Notes: generated by a model from the sequence alone, not told the origin. Shown: positions 1 through 12,446, counted from the stretch's first letter. The stretch is 64,000 nt of DNA from Hordeum vulgare subsp. vulgare (GCF_904849725.1 NC_058519.1:104830881-104894880), one strand, 5' to 3'. Made by a program: numbers and translations.

Positions 1-539
1 GGCATTACAGGACTGCTTCTCCAAACAGTTTCCGCTGATAAATATAGCAACAAATTATGCCGTATAAACTACAGTAACAAAAGTGATGTTCAGTAAGATG
101 AACGAGGGTGAGTCATAGAATAACAGTCTAGTAAAACCCAAAGATTCAATACTTCCAAGGAAAATGAAATATAACTGCAAGCGAAGGTGATCATGAGATA
201 AATGCATGTAGAGCCAAACAATGCTTCCATTTTGTAACATGTTTTAATTGTATTCAAATACATAATGAAATTAAGGCAGAATATTTGTAGATGGCTTAGT
301 GCCAAAGAGAAAGCACTTGTAGCCATGCACGTTTATCATTTATGATATTTTCTACTGCACAAGTGTTTAGTTTATTGCTACTTAGGAATAACCGGTTAAA
401 TAAGATGACTTAGAGAGATCCAACTTTTAGTAAAGCAGAGCAGTTCGTGTTTTCTGAAAATACAATGTATAAATTAGTAAAAATACAGGGAAGATCAGTG
501 AAGAGCAGTAATCTAAAGATTGGCAACACTCAAATAACC

Positions 540-2345
540 TGAATTGAACCGCCACCACTGTTGACTTGACCTGAACCAGCGCCAGCAGCAATCACAATGG
601 TATAGTCCCTAGCATCTTGCCGCCCTCATCCGATGGAGATCCACCCACAAACATTGGTCGAACAGGCTCCAACAGCATAGGCAATTTTACTGCGACAATA
701 TATGAAACCAATTTCCAATAATAGTTTGACATATGCACAACATAATATTACTAAAGTCCATTCCATTGATTTTATTCTACTTTCAGAAATTAAGATCATT
801 TAACATGAGCACATGCCTCTTAAGGGTAACATAAGAATCATCTAAAAAAAGAGTAACATTAGAATCACAATGCTGCTTTTTTCAACATGTAGTCCATTGC
901 ACGAATCACTGTGTTAATGGAAGAAAAATAAATGAGTTGGACCTTCCATGAATCAAAAAATTCTTCGGACATTCAGACTGGAAGTCACACCACACTTATT
1001 CAGCTAAATGCAAATGGTAGCATATAGAAAATGCATAATATGACAATTATGGTAAAAATGTATACTATTTGTCTATGATGAAGATTTGGCATCTTGGTAC
1101 CCAAGCAGCACAAAGTCAATGAGTAGTAAGGGTAGTAATTAGACCAATAACATCTATAGATTCAGACAACTGCTATGCATTCAGATTGAAATGGTAAAAA
1201 CCGCCAAGAAAATTGAATTTATAGACAAAGGCCTATAAAAACTAACCTAACATAAGCAAAATATTCCAATACGGTTTTTGAGCTTTAAAAATGGGAGCGC
1301 ATTATGGGCAATGAAAGAGAAGCCCGTGAGATGAGGAATGGCAAGAACCATAGTGGTTCTACTCCTTTTGCTTTCAGTGTCAGATATCATGAAATCTTGT
1401 ACACCAGTATGTGTAAACTTAATTCAGATATACAACATGTGGTAGTGATATAATGAAACTGAACCATATAAAGTACTTATTGCTTAAAGTCTCATCTTCT
1501 AAAAAGATGATAAGAACATTCTCAAGTTTCAAGCAATAAACAAAAAATACAATTCGTTTGGAACAGAATTTTTTTACTGTGAGACATAAGTATGGTTACA
1601 TATCCAAACTTTTTGTACGCACTAATATTCAAAATGAACGTAGAACCCGAAAAGTGGGAAAACTAATTGCTTCAACTAACCTGAATCCTAGCTTCTTCCC
1701 ATGTTATTCCGACTCCTTTGCCAAGAGTTTTGCCCACCAACTTCAGCAAAAATAAGACAATGTTAAATAGCAGAGAAAAGATGAGTGCAACACAGAAAAC
1801 ACCTAGTTAGCGTGATATCAATCTTAGAACCCTATCCCGGACTGCTGAAAAATCATGCAGGTTTGGGAAAACTTAAATGTACGATATACATTAAGAGAGA
1901 GCAAAACTGAAGTGCAATCAAAGTACCAGTATTGTGTTCGGTAGAGTATAAATATCCCTCAAGAAAATACGTACTTGAAAGTAACAGAAAGAATCCAGCA
2001 CTATAGGATGACTCGCCCTCGCTGCCGCCGCGTCACGCACAATGGACGTTCGAGAGGGAGGCAGCGGCGCGCACGATCTGAAACACTTCGGTCATTGGTT
2101 ACCAAATGGGAGGAGGGTGCTGGTGGTGACCGGAGACAGGTAGGGAGGTCCGACGGCGGCTGGGCACCGGCGGCGTCAGCCGGCGAGGGCACTGGCGATG
2201 GTGGAGGGAGGCCCGACCGGAGGTGGCCTACCCTCCCGCCATGTCGCGCAGACGGACGACGGCGGCCACGGAGGGCACGTGCGGCGGCGGCCGGGGAGGG
2301 CCTGGCGGCGGCGGCGGCTGGGAGGCTCGCTGTGAACCCTAGAGG
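540..2345 (-). pseudogene. Possible captured host-gene fragments inside CACTA 1
   Basis: On the minus strand the region looks like a cut-up gene. A GC-rich leader with an ATG near 2241 is followed by a possible donor GG|GTAGGC. A short exon-like block near 1684-1745 reads as VGKTLGKGVGITWEEARIQ and ends at a GTTAGT donor. A further block near 545-680 is preceded by an acceptor-like TCGCAG and carries overlapping frames, one with VRPMFVGGSPSDEGG and one with IVIAAGAGSGQVNSGGGS. The frames do not join cleanly. I do not recognise the parent gene. Capture of gene pieces is known for CACTA elements; here it is an inference from splice-like signals only. Confidence 0.35.
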
Positions 2346-2446
2346 AGGGAACCACCAGTCACGAGAGGGAAGGGCTGTTGCGCTCGTTTTTTTATCCGGT
2401 ATGTTCTTTTTGCACTCGCGGGAGGTAGGGCAGCTGTGTTTTTACT

Positions 2447-2785
2447 CTTTGCCGTCTTCTGTACGACGTAACTGACGGCAAAGACTATTTTTTGCCGTCT
2501 TCTTTTGCTAATCCAAGACGGCAAAACTACCTGCCGTTTGGGTCAGTTAACAGGAGCGTGGACATCTTGTTTTGCCGTAATCCGTAGCATAAGTAGACGG
2601 CAAAAATCGTACCTTTGCCGTCATCTACCCAAATAGTTGACGGCAAAACTATTTTTTGCCGTGTGGTTTTTTTTACGTCTGTTTTTCGTGATTTTTGATG
2701 ATAGTAACTCTTTGCCGTCTGCCCATGACGGCAAACTTCCCGTTTGCCGTCTGCCCCGACGATTTGCTGACGGCAAAGATTATAC
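2447..2785. repeat. Subterminal repeat block of CACTA 1
   Basis: The motif TTTGCCGT occurs about seven times and its reverse complement ACGGCAAA about six times within roughly 340 bp, often as facing pairs. Such inverted subterminal arrays are known binding sites for CACTA transposases, and they help assign the terminus at 2815. Confidence 0.8.
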
Positions 2786-2815
2786 CTATCATCAAAATAG
2801 CTGATTCCTGTAGTG

Positions 2816-2941
2816 TGCTACTCGCCTTTCCTGCCCTTGCGTCATCCTCGACTCCTGAGGTCGGGCCTCGGCTCGGAATATCCGCCGCCCCAGAGGGGTC
2901 CTGAGGAGGCCCCCTGCGGGTCTTGATGTTGTTCCTCCTCG
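2816..2941 (-). mobile_element. Gypsy-type LTR fragment, minus strand (part 1)
   Basis: GC-rich sequence between the two CACTA elements. Removing CACTA 2 with one TCG duplication makes it continuous with 8113-8243, whose far end reads, on the minus strand, TGTCAGCGTTCTGGGAATGG, a plausible LTR 5' terminus. No coding sequence is seen. CACTA 1 appears to have inserted into this LTR on its left side. Confidence 0.55.
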
Positions 2942-3160
2942 CACTACAAGAAATATGCTCATACATGACATTTTTTAAGACGTCATTGATGAATTCGTCA
3001 TAAATCTATGACAGTTTCATCCGAGATTGTCGTAAACCGTTTGAGGGAATCAAATCTACATATAAATTACGATGATGTGAGCCAAAAACGTCGTAACCGC
3101 ATAAGATGAGATCGTCATAACTTTTGCGACGATTATAAAAATGTCGTAACATGTTCTAAC
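2942..3160. repeat. Left TIR and subterminal repeats of CACTA 2
   Basis: The TIR at 2942-2970 is followed by several degenerate CGTCGTAA or TCGTCATAA motifs up to about 3150. The matching array is at 7860-8112. Confidence 0.75.
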
Positions 3161-3439
3161 TATGTTGACATATCACTCGTGGGTACATGTGGTAGGTCCT
3201 TCACAAAACAACTCATTTTGGGCCCTCGAAAAATGGAAAATGAATTTTTCGTCTAGAGAAAATGCATAGAAGTTGGTTATTATCCATAAAATGTGGTATA
3301 ACTTGAATGAAAATTTTAGTGGTGGCATTTTGCAAATATCATTGGTAGTTTCTTCATAAATCTCCATTGTTTTTTAGCATTTAGAGTTTATTTTAAATGA
3401 CACACGTATCGACCAATCAGAATAGAGTCCACGGATCAC

Positions 3440-6400
3440 CCTATTGAAAGCGATCTGAGCCGTCCAAGTCGTACAGATCCAACGGCCCACACCCCTTCAC
3501 CCTGTCACCCACCCACCGTGAGATCCTCTCTCTCTCCCCTGCACACCCCTCCTCCTCCCTTCCAAATCGCAGTCGCCACCTCCTCCCTTCCAGATCGCAG
3601 CCGCCACCTCCCTTTGGCAGAGCTCCCCATCGTACATGGCCTCCCCCATGCCCTCCTCCTCTCTCCCATCCCCTTCCCTCACCGCAAGCCCTTCTCCCCC
3701 GCGAGCCCTCTCTCTCCCTCCCGCAACTCCTCTGCTCCACCCGATTCCGGCGAGTTGAGGTGGGATCTGCTACATCCGGAGACGGCAAGGCGAGAGGTGG
3801 CCAGATCTGACACCGGTAAGCCCCTCCCCTCCCCTCCTTCTTCATGCACCAGAACTTCAACACGTCGTTGTCTCCCTCTCCCACAACGCACGGCTACCTC
3901 GTCGGCCGCCATGGCCTCCTCCACTCCTACCCTCCCTTGGCCACATCATACGACATAGGGAGAGAAGGAAGGAGAACCACCGCGACTGGGGCCGAGAAGG
4001 TCAGGTCAGGCGGCGCGCCAAGGAGCCGCACCAAGATCAGCCATGGCGCCACCGAGTAGGTGAGGAGGGAGACTAGGCGCTAGGCAGCCTCCTTCTCTCC
4101 CTCCCTCTCTTGGGGCGACACCGCCCTTCCCCTGCCCCCATCTATCGAGATGCTCTGAGCATGGCGTCGGATGGAAGATTCACATCGGCCATCTCCATGG
4201 ACATGGGCACTCCGGCAAAACCACAGAATGCAAGGTCGTCCCTCTTCTACTCCCCCTGTGCTTGTGCTTGTTTTGATTTGGCCTCACTCCCTAACGCGCG
4301 CAGGTTAGGTGCGCCACCTGCAAGGAAATAAGGAAGGAAGGGAAGACCACCGATTCGCTCCTCCAGGTCGCCGCTACTCCGACGCCATGGAAGGTCTGTC
4401 CATGCTCTCTATCCTTTTCATGCTCTCTTTTGTCCTGCACGCCCATCCAATTTGCATTTGCAGGCTTACCGCAACTTATTCAGAGGGGAGAGGAGAAAAC
4501 TTCAGAAAACCAAAACTTTTGTTCCTTCTTCAGAAAACTCAAATTGTTCACACGCACCTGCAAGTTACTCCAGCCATGCCATGCACACACTAGAAGTTTA
4601 GCTGCTCTTCATTCTTCTCAAAATAATAATTTTAAAAAATAGTAACCACTGTGCGGGTGCTGCTGCTACATACGGAGGTAAAAAAATAGTTTCAGAGAAA
4701 AGAGAGAGACATGTGCGGATGGGTTCAAGGCAATGATTTCCACACATATATGGTTGGTTGGATTGCACACGAGTATACATGACATGTTCAGTTTCAAGAT
4801 CTCACTCTTGTTAGGTTCGGTCAAATCCGCAGCCAAAGCACCATTTTTTGCCATTTCTAGTTACATTCATTTGATTGATGCGTTTGGATTGTTTGGCATC
4901 AGCCCCTCTTCAGTTCTAGCCGATGTTATTTTGGTAGATGCGGAGTATACATTACATATTCCACAAAATTTACCACACGAGTATAAGCTTACTACTTATA
5001 TCGAAAATCTGGATGCCACTTGCATCTTCTGTACATACACATGAATAAGCACTATGGTCTACTTCAGTTTGCATGTGTCCGTTTGTTTTAACTTTGACTG
5101 AAACTATCTTGGTGGCATTTGCATATCATGTGCACACACATGAATCAGCACTGCAATTTTCTTCAGTTTGTGTGTGTTGATTTTTTGGTTCAACTCTAAC
5201 TGAAACCAACTGGATGCCACCTCAATCTGGTCATACACATGAATTAGCACCACCCTTGGTTCTCTGTATATGTGTCCATTTGTTTTTTCACTTTGACTGA
5301 AACCACCTCGATACCTGTACCTACGTGGTGTTCATGGCCTTGCTTGCCGCTTAGGTGGTTTTCCTTCAAATTCTCTATCCATGTTTTGATTTCTTTGTTG
5401 TCAAACTCATCATCCTTGAGCTCTACTAAATACTAGTACATCAGACTGATTGATTGATTGATTGACTAAAAATATTCTTGCCTCTGCCTTTTCAAATGAT
5501 AAAATCTAGTCATTAAATTCCTGAATCATCAACATATTTGTTTTATACAGCAACAATAAATTGAACATTGTTACATATATAGTTGTTGTTGCTCTCTTTG
5601 TGAAGTTCTCTCTGTTGGTGCTGCTACTGTTGGTCAAGGTGGTGGTGAGATTTGAGCATGCAACGGAACATAGTTGAAAATTCAGTGGATTGAGAAACGT
5701 GAATTTCTTGCACAAAATGCAGGGAGCTGCTTGAGGTCTGCTCCTTCTCCACGGTCATGTGCCAGGACAGGAGCCTCTGTGCGGTGTGCTTCTTCTCGGG
5801 CCACGATGCAGGGGCGCAGCTATAGGCTCCTTGCTTGACTAGTGGTCTTCCCTTGCTGTGCGGCATCGATGGCGTGCTTCGGCATCGGCTACTGATGATA
5901 CACGTGAGTTCCCCTTCTTATCTTCTTCCTCGCCCTGTGCTCTTGGCACTGGCCCTCGTTCCATGGCCATGCATGTTGTGCTTCTTTAGGAAAGTCAGCG
6001 ATGGTATTGCATACTTTTAGATTCAGACTTTGTCAATCTTCATAGCTGTATCAAAACTAGTGGGGTTGATCTTAGCAATAGTACCTCCATCTCCTTTGTA
6101 AAAATTCTGCAGGTGTGACCGCCTCAATTCTGTTTGCGCTTGCTTTGGCAAGTCTGAAAGTATATAGAGGATATCTCATCTAGTTTGCTGGTGTGAGAGT
6201 TCAGAACACTCACGTGCTTGGGGTTGTCTATTGTGAGTCCTTCAATGAGTACTTTTGAGATCATATTGTCCCTTGAGCTACGGTAGCATGTTTGGATAAA
6301 TTAAAATTTGTTGCCTTGTCATAAAAAGAGTAGAATGGGAAAGTACTGAACCAGCAGCTATCCTAACAATTTGTTGAGGAGAGACCTCTAGGAGCACAAA

Positions 6401-7560
6401 CTTTTTCTGTAGGCTACCAGCTGAACAAAACAAATAGATGCTATCATTTGTTGATGATGAACTAGTTGCTTAAAGTAACAAAATTATAGTGCAAAACTCA
6501 TGAAGAAAATAGCAGCCGCATTTAATATCACCCTTATTGATCTAAAGTACTTATTAGGGCGGGCTTACAATCTAGTGATGCCTCCTTCATGGCTTGGTTG
6601 AATTTCATCACATTATTTTGTAAGAAGTGGAACTCAATCTCCGGTAATAGAGGTTGGAGCTAGCAAGTGATAGCTGCTGCCCGTGTGATTCTGTAAATGA
6701 TGATGTACACGTATTAAATATGTTTGTTTTCATATTTTCTGGATGCCTTGCTTGCCACCACCCTAAACGTGAATAATGTCTTATTTGAGTGGCAGAAATC
6801 TTCCCTACATGTAGCTCGGAGGCGTCATTTCACCCACCATCAGGAGGCACACCAAGTTGCAGAGGTTCACACGAACAGAACTTTACCCCAACAGCCTACA
6901 TGCCTGATGAAGAACTAACCGCACCAAGCTCTGAACATAGCAATGTACGTTTGGCACCAGCACCACCTTGATTTTTTAGTGTCTCATTGGATTTTTATTG
7001 ATTTCTTTGGTAGTTAATTGATGAATTAGGGTAGGCTGCTGAATTAAAATGTGATTGTCTTGGTTTGTCTTTTTGTCTCAGTTACCCCATGTAGGCTCTT
7101 CACACCACCATCATCCTCTGTGTTACACGCTGTTCTTTTTGCTGCTTTACAGTGAAAATGTATTATATGCATGTCCTTATATTTTATATGCTCAAAGAAT
7201 TTCTGTAACCTAAAAAAACAAAAGTACATTTGTAGGAAATATTCAGTCAGTATTTTTTATATTTATTTCCTTTTGATTGATTCATGTGCAGTGTAATGTT
7301 CTTATAGGATGACAAGTTGTCGCATCTCGAGCATGCCTCATAGGAGAGCGAAATGAAGTCCACTGTACTGTTGGGACAGTAGCAGATGTGCCATTGTTCT
7401 ATTGTGCAATTCTATTCGTTCTTGCTATGTTCCTGTGTAAGGAAATGCATTCATGAGATGACTTATTTTGTTATGTAAACCTCGGATATGTATTTTGTGA
7501 TGTTATATGATGGATGATTTTAATTCGACTTGTTGTTTTCTTGATTTAAATATGAAATAG
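3440..7560 (+). other. Transcript-like cargo of CACTA 2, coding status unclear
   Basis: A pyrimidine- and GC-rich start (3480-4400) with ATG codons at 3636 and 3910 resembles a plant gene leader. Splice-like signals follow, for example a CCG|GTAAGC donor at 3815/3816 and a CTTATAG acceptor before 7309. The 3' part (7300-7560) is AT-rich like a 3' UTR. The ORF from the first ATG is only about 40 codons and serine/proline-rich, and no domain is recognised. It may be a captured gene fragment or a promoter-bearing element that makes a non-coding transcript. Open frames on the minus strand here look like shadows of GC-rich sequence. Confidence 0.3.
5013..5312 (+). repeat. Three imperfect tandem copies of a ~100-bp unit
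   Basis: Three successive blocks begin near 5013, 5112 and 5215. Each has the order TGCCACxTxxATCT-like start, CACATGAATxAGCAC, TxTGTGTCCxTTTGTTTT-like middle and TGACTGAAACxAxCTxG-like end. They differ by many substitutions, so the triplication is old. Confidence 0.6.
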
Positions 7561-7859
7561 TGTTGGATTTCATAATGGACAAATAATTGGGTTGAAAAGA
7601 CCCAACAAATAGAAATGAAAAAAAGTTCTGGAACAAAAAGTTCCTCAATTCAAAAATGAAAAAGGGCCAAAACTGAAACTGGACCAAATGTATTTGGACA
7701 CTAAAAGGTCAGGGCCCAAATTATAATGATAAAAAAATTGAAAAAAAATACTATAAGTGGTTGTAAATAGGCTAAGGCCCAAAAAGAAGCCCAATAAGAA
7801 AAAGCCCCAAAAAATAAAATCAGCCCATGTGATCAATTGAAATGGGTTGGGATGATTTC

Positions 7860-8112
7860 AACCATGACGTTTTGATTTCGTCGTAATTTTGCCACGTAGG
7901 ACTGGGTTAGATTGCCAACGATGATTTAGGATCGTCGTAAATGTTATGACGATCCAGGAATCGTCGTAAAAGTTACGACGATTTCGATCAAAACGTCGTT
8001 GTTGTCCGTTTTTCGACGCTTCGTTTTTCGTCGTAAGATCGTCGTAAATTAAAAACCGTGATGATGTGGCGATGAAAATATAGCGTCGTGTATTAGCATA
8101 TCTCTTGTAGCG
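7860..8112. repeat. Right subterminal repeats and TIR of CACTA 2
   Basis: CGTCGTAA and TTACGACG motifs occur about eight times in both orientations, ending in the TIR at 8085-8112. This array is denser than the left one. Confidence 0.75.
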
Positions 8113-8243
8113 TCGTGAGGCTTGACCCCTCACGAGGGCCTTGCCTTGAGTGGCGCCGAGCCCGTTGGTTCGCTTGATGAAGTGGGCCGGCCCTGGGCCA
8201 CATGTAGGAAAGTCTGGGTACCCCCATTCCCAGAACGCTGACA
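8113..8243 (-). mobile_element. Gypsy-type LTR fragment, minus strand (part 2, 5' terminus)
   Basis: Continues 2816-2941 across CACTA 2. Its terminus at 8243 reads TGTCAGCG on the minus strand, with the obligatory TG start, and abuts an Angela-like LTR. It therefore appears inserted into that LTR; CTTGC (8244-8248) would be one target duplication, with the partner copy outside the window. Confidence 0.55.
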
Positions 8244-9368
8244 CTTGCCTCCTACTCCAAGTAGGAGGCTTTGGCCTAGCCAAGGAGGAAGGTCTCCTCC
8301 TCCAATGCGGTTTGGTGGAGGATTCCTTTCCTTCTTGTCCACCTCCTTGCTTTTTTTCTTTCTTTTTCCTTTATTTTTGCCTTGGCCGAAATAGGACCAC
8401 TAAGGTCTGGTACACCACCCGTGGGCCTATTAGGTCCTCTCCCGGGTGGGTGGCCCGTGTCGGTAAAACCCCGGAACCCATTCGTCACTCCTGGTACTTT
8501 ATCGGTAATGCCCAAACTCTTTCCGGAAGCCAAATGCAACAGTCCTATATATCAATCTTCGTTTTCGGACCATTTTGGAGACACTCGTGATGTTTGGGAT
8601 CTCATCCAGGACTCCGAACAACATTCAGTTACCAACATCAATTATTCAATTATACGAAAACGTCACTGAAACTTAAGTGTGCCGACCGTGCGGGTTTGAG
8701 AACTATGTAGACATGACCGAGACACTCTCCGACAAATATCCAATAGCGGGACCTGGACATCCATATTGGATCCTGCATATTCTACAAAGATCTTATCGGT
8801 TGAACCTCTATGTCAAGGATTCACACAAACCTGTATATCATTCCCTTTGTCCTTCAGTATGTTACTTGCCCGAGATTCTATCGTCGGTATCGCCATACAT
8901 ATTTCAATCTCGTTATCGGCAAGTCTCTTTACTCATTCCGTAATACAAGATCATGTGGCTAAGTCTTTAGTCACATTGCTTGCAAGGCTTGTTTGTGATG
9001 TTGTATTACCGAGTGGGCCCCAAGATACCTCTCGGTCACACAGAGTGACAAATCCCAATATTGATCCATGCTAACTCAACTAACACCTTCGGAGATGCCT
9101 CTAGAGTACCTTTATAGTCACCCAGTAAAATTTGCGATGTTTGATACACACAAGGCATTCCTCCGGTGTGAGTGAGTTAGATGATCTCATGGTCATAGAA
9201 TGTATACTTGACATGCAGAAAACAATAGCAACAAAATGACACGATCACATGCTACGTTTATAGTTTGGGTCTGGTCCATCACATCATTCTCCTAATGATG
9301 ATATCCCGTCATCAAGTGACAACACTTGTCTATGGCTAGGAAACCTTAACCATCCTTGACCAACATGC
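8244..9368 (-). mobile_element. Diverged Angela/WIS-like LTR, minus strand (part 1)
   Basis: Read on the minus strand it follows the order of the Angela 5' LTR at 9369-11192, for example in the blocks around GGATCCAATATGG and GTGACTAAAGACTTAG, but with many differences (about 80 percent identity by eye). It stops at 8243 before any TATA box or 3' LTR terminus, so it is truncated by another insertion. The complete Angela element lies between this part and 18925-19086. Confidence 0.75.
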
Positions 9369-11192
9369 TGTTGGAATTATGCCCTAGAGGCAATAATAAA
9401 TATAGGTATTATTATAATTCCTGTATCAAGATAATCGTTTATTATCCATGCTATAATTGTATTGAATGAAGACTTATATACATGTGTGGATACATAGACA
9501 AAACACTTTCCCTAGCAAGCCTCTAGTTGGCTAGCTAGTTGATCAAAGATAGTCAGGGTCTTCTGATTATGAACAAGGTGTTGTTTCTTGATAACTGGAT
9601 CACGTCATTAGGAGAATCACGTGATGGACTAGACCCAAACTAATAGACGTAGCATATTGATCGTGTCATTTTGTTGCTACTGTTTTTTGCGTGTCAAGTA
9701 TTTATTCCTATGACCATGAGATCATATAACTCACTTACACCGGAGGAATGCTTTGTGTGTATCAAACATCGCAACGTAACTGGATGACTATAAAGATGCT
9801 CTACAGGTATCTCCGAAGGTGTTCGTTGAGTTAGTATGGATCGAGACTGGGATTTGTCACTCCGTGTGATGGAGAGGTATCTCGGGGCCCACTCGGTAAT
9901 ACAACATCACACACAAGCCTTGCAAGCAATGTGACTTAGTGTAAGTTGCGGGATCTTGTATTACGGAACGAGTAAAGAGACTTGCCGGTAAACGAGATTG
10001 AAATAGGTATGCGGATACTGACGATCGAATCTTGGGCAAGTAACATACCGAAGGACAAAGGGAATGACATACGGGATTATATGAATCCTTGGCACTGAGG
10101 TTCAAACGATGAGATCTTCATAGAATACGTAGGATCCAATATGGGCATCCAAGTCCCGCTATTGGATATTGACCGAGGAGTCTCTCGGGTCATGTCTACA
10201 TAGTTCACGAACCCGCAGGGTCTGCACAGTTAAGGTTCGACGTTGTTTTATGCGTATTTGAGTTATATGGTTGGTTACCGAATGTTGTTTGGAGTCCCGG
10301 ATGAGATCACGGACGTCACGAGGGTTTCCGTAATGGTCCGGAAACGAAGATTGATATATAGGATGACCTCATTTGATTACCGGAAGGTTTTTGGAGTTAC
10401 CGCGAATGTACTGGGAATGACGAATGGTTCCGGGTGTTCACCGGGGGGGAGGGGGGAACCCACCCCGGGGAAGCCCATAGGCCTTGGGGGTGGCGCACCA
10501 GCCCTTAGTGGGCTGGTGGGACAGCCCAAGAAGGCCCTATGCGCCATAGGAAGAAAATCAAAGAGAAAAGAAAAAAAAGAGGAGGTGGGAAAAGGGGGAA
10601 GGACTCCTCCTTCCAAACCTAGTTGGACTCGGTTTGGAAGGGGAGGGTTGCCCCCCTTGGCTCGGCCGAACCCCTTGGGGGTCCTTGGACCCCAAGGGAA
10701 GGCTCCCCCTCTTCCCCCTATATATACGGAGGTTTTAGGGCTGATTTGAGATAACTTTTGCCACGGCAGCCCGACCACATATCTCCACGGTTTTACCTCT
10801 AGATCGCGTTTTTGCGGAGCTCGGGCGGAGCCCTGCTGAGACAAGATCATCACCAACCTCCGGAGCGCCGTCACGCTGCCGGAGAACTCATCTACCTCTC
10901 CGTCTCTCTTGCTGGATCAAGAAGGCCGAGATCATCGTCGAGCTGTACGTGTGCTGAACGCGGAGGTGTCGTCCGTTCGGCACTAGATCGTATGACTGAT
11001 CGCGGGATGGTTCGCCGGGCGGATTGAGGGACGTGAGGATGTTCCACTACATCAACCGCGTTTCTTAGCGCTTCTTCTGTGCGGTCTACAAGGGTACGTA
11101 GATCAAATATCCCCTCTGGTAGATGGACATCACCATGATAGGTCTTCGTGCGCGTAGGAAAATTTTTGTTTCCCATGCGACGTTCCCCAACA
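9369..11192 (+). repeat. 5' LTR of Angela element
   Basis: Starts TGTTGGAATTATGCCC and ends GTTCCCCAACA, with terminal inverted TGTTGG/CCAACA. It contains the GC-rich U3 block, a TATA box and the transcribed leader. Open frames within it are not genes. Confidence 0.95.
10719..10726 (+). promoter_or_regulatory. TATA box of the Angela 5' LTR promoter
   Basis: TATATATA follows a GC-rich U3 and precedes CGGAGGTTTTAGGG. The same box is at 18446-18453 in the 3' LTR. BARE/Angela LTR promoters are known to use a TATA box in this location. Confidence 0.75.
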
Positions 11193-11193
11193 G

Positions 11194-11205
11194 TGGTATC
11201 AGAGC
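11194..11205 (+). promoter_or_regulatory. Primer binding site, initiator tRNA-Met type
   Basis: TGGTATCAGAGC lies one base after the 5' LTR end and matches the 3' end of plant initiator tRNA-Met, the usual primer for Copia reverse transcription. Confidence 0.92.
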
Positions 11206-12446
11206 TAGGTTTATGCGTAGATGTCTTCTCGAGTAGAACACAAAAGTTTTTGTGGGCGGTGATGTGCGTTTTGCTGCCCTCCTTAGTCTTTTCTTGATTC
11301 CGCGGTATTGTTGGATTGAAGCGGCTTGGACCGACATTACTCATACGCTTACGAGAGACCGGTTTCATCGCTACGAGTAACCCCGTTGCTCAAAGATGAC
11401 TGGTAAGTGTCAGTTTCTCCAACTTTAGTTGAATCGGATTTGACCAAGGAGGTCCTTGTATAAGGTTAAATAGCAATTCATATATCTCCGTTGTGGTGTT
11501 TGCGTAAGTAAGATGCGATCCTACTAGATACCCATGGTCACCACGTAAAACATGCAACAACAAAATTAGAGGACGTCTAACTTGTTTTTGGAGGGTATGC
11601 TTGTGACGTGATATGGCCAACGATGTGATGTGATATATTGGATGTATGATATGATCATGTTGTAGTAGATAATATCGACTTGCACGTCGATGGTACGGCA
11701 ACCGGCAGGAGCCATAGGGTTGTCTTTATACTAACGTTTGTGCTTGCAGATGCGTTTACTATTTTGCTAGGATGTAGCTTTAGTAGTAATAGCATGAGTA
11801 GCACGACAACCCCGATGGCGACACGTTGATGGAGATCATGGTGTGGCGCCGGTGACAAGAAGATCGTGCCGGTGCTTTGGTGATGGAGATCAAGGAGCAC
11901 GTGATGATGGCCATATCATGTCACTTATGAATTGCATGTGATGTTAATCCTTTTATGCACCTTATTTTATTTAGAACGACGGTAGCATTATGAGGTGATC
12001 TCTCACTAAAATTTCAAGACGAAATTGTGTTCTCCCCGACTGTGCACCATTGCTACAGTTCGTCGTTTCGAGACACCACGTGATGATCGGGTGTGATAGA
12101 CTCAACGTTCACATACAACGGGTGCAAAACAGTTGCGCACGCGGAACACTCGGGTTAAGCTTGACGAGCCTAGCATGTGCAGACATGGCCTCGGAACACA
12201 TGAGACCGAAAGGTCGATCATGAATCATATAGATGATATGATTAGCATAGGGATGCTTACCACTGAAACTATACTCAACTCACGTGATGATCGTACTTGA
12301 GCTAGTGTAAGTGGATCATGAACCACTCAAATGACCAGAGAGATGTACTTTTTGAGTGGGAGTTTAGCGAGTAATTTGACTAAGTTAAACTCTAATTATC
12401 TTGAACATAGTCTAAGTCCACTTTGAATATATTTGTGTTGTAGATC
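11206..12446 (+). other. Untranslated leader of the Angela element
   Basis: About 1.2 kb between the primer binding site and the gag ATG without a supported coding region. Angela/BARE elements are known to have such long leaders, which would hold packaging and dimerisation signals; none can be pinned down by eye. Confidence 0.7.

Larger units (their letters stand above)
1..2815. mobile_element. CACTA transposon 1, right-hand part only
   Basis: The right end reads CCTGTAGTG at 2807-2815, the reverse complement of a CACTACAGG terminus typical of grass CACTA (DTC) elements. Just inside it lies a dense block of TTTGCCGTC and GACGGCAAA motifs in both orientations, as expected for subterminal transposase-binding repeats. 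The 3 bp after the end, TGC (2816-2818), would be one copy of the target duplication. No left terminus occurs in the window, so the element starts upstream. No transposase similarity was recognised; positions 1-1900 are AT-rich and without a long ORF, and 2000-2345 is GC-rich. Confidence 0.75.
2942..8112. mobile_element. CACTA transposon 2, complete and non-autonomous (5171 bp)
   Basis: The left terminus is CACTACAAGAAATATGC at 2942; the right terminus, read on the minus strand from 8112, is CGCTACAAGAGATATGC. These are about 28-bp terminal inverted repeats with a few mismatches. The 3-bp target duplication is perfect: TCG at 2939-2941 and again at 8113-8115. CGTCGTAA-type motifs are clustered in both subterminal zones. 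No transposase ORF was found, so mobility would depend on an autonomous partner. The interior holds a transcript-like region (about 3440-7560). The right terminus has CGCTA instead of CACTA, one base off the family consensus. Confidence 0.9.

Noticed and set aside
1975..2475. 166-codon ORF rich in Arg and Gly on the plus strand
   Set aside because: It lies in a GC-rich block opposite a leader-like minus-strand sequence and runs into the CACTA subterminal repeats; composition alone explains it.
3441..3958. Overlapping long ORFs on both strands in CACTA 2
   Set aside because: Low-complexity Pro/Ser and Gly/Arg translations of a pyrimidine-rich leader, with no domain and poor splice context for a single exon.
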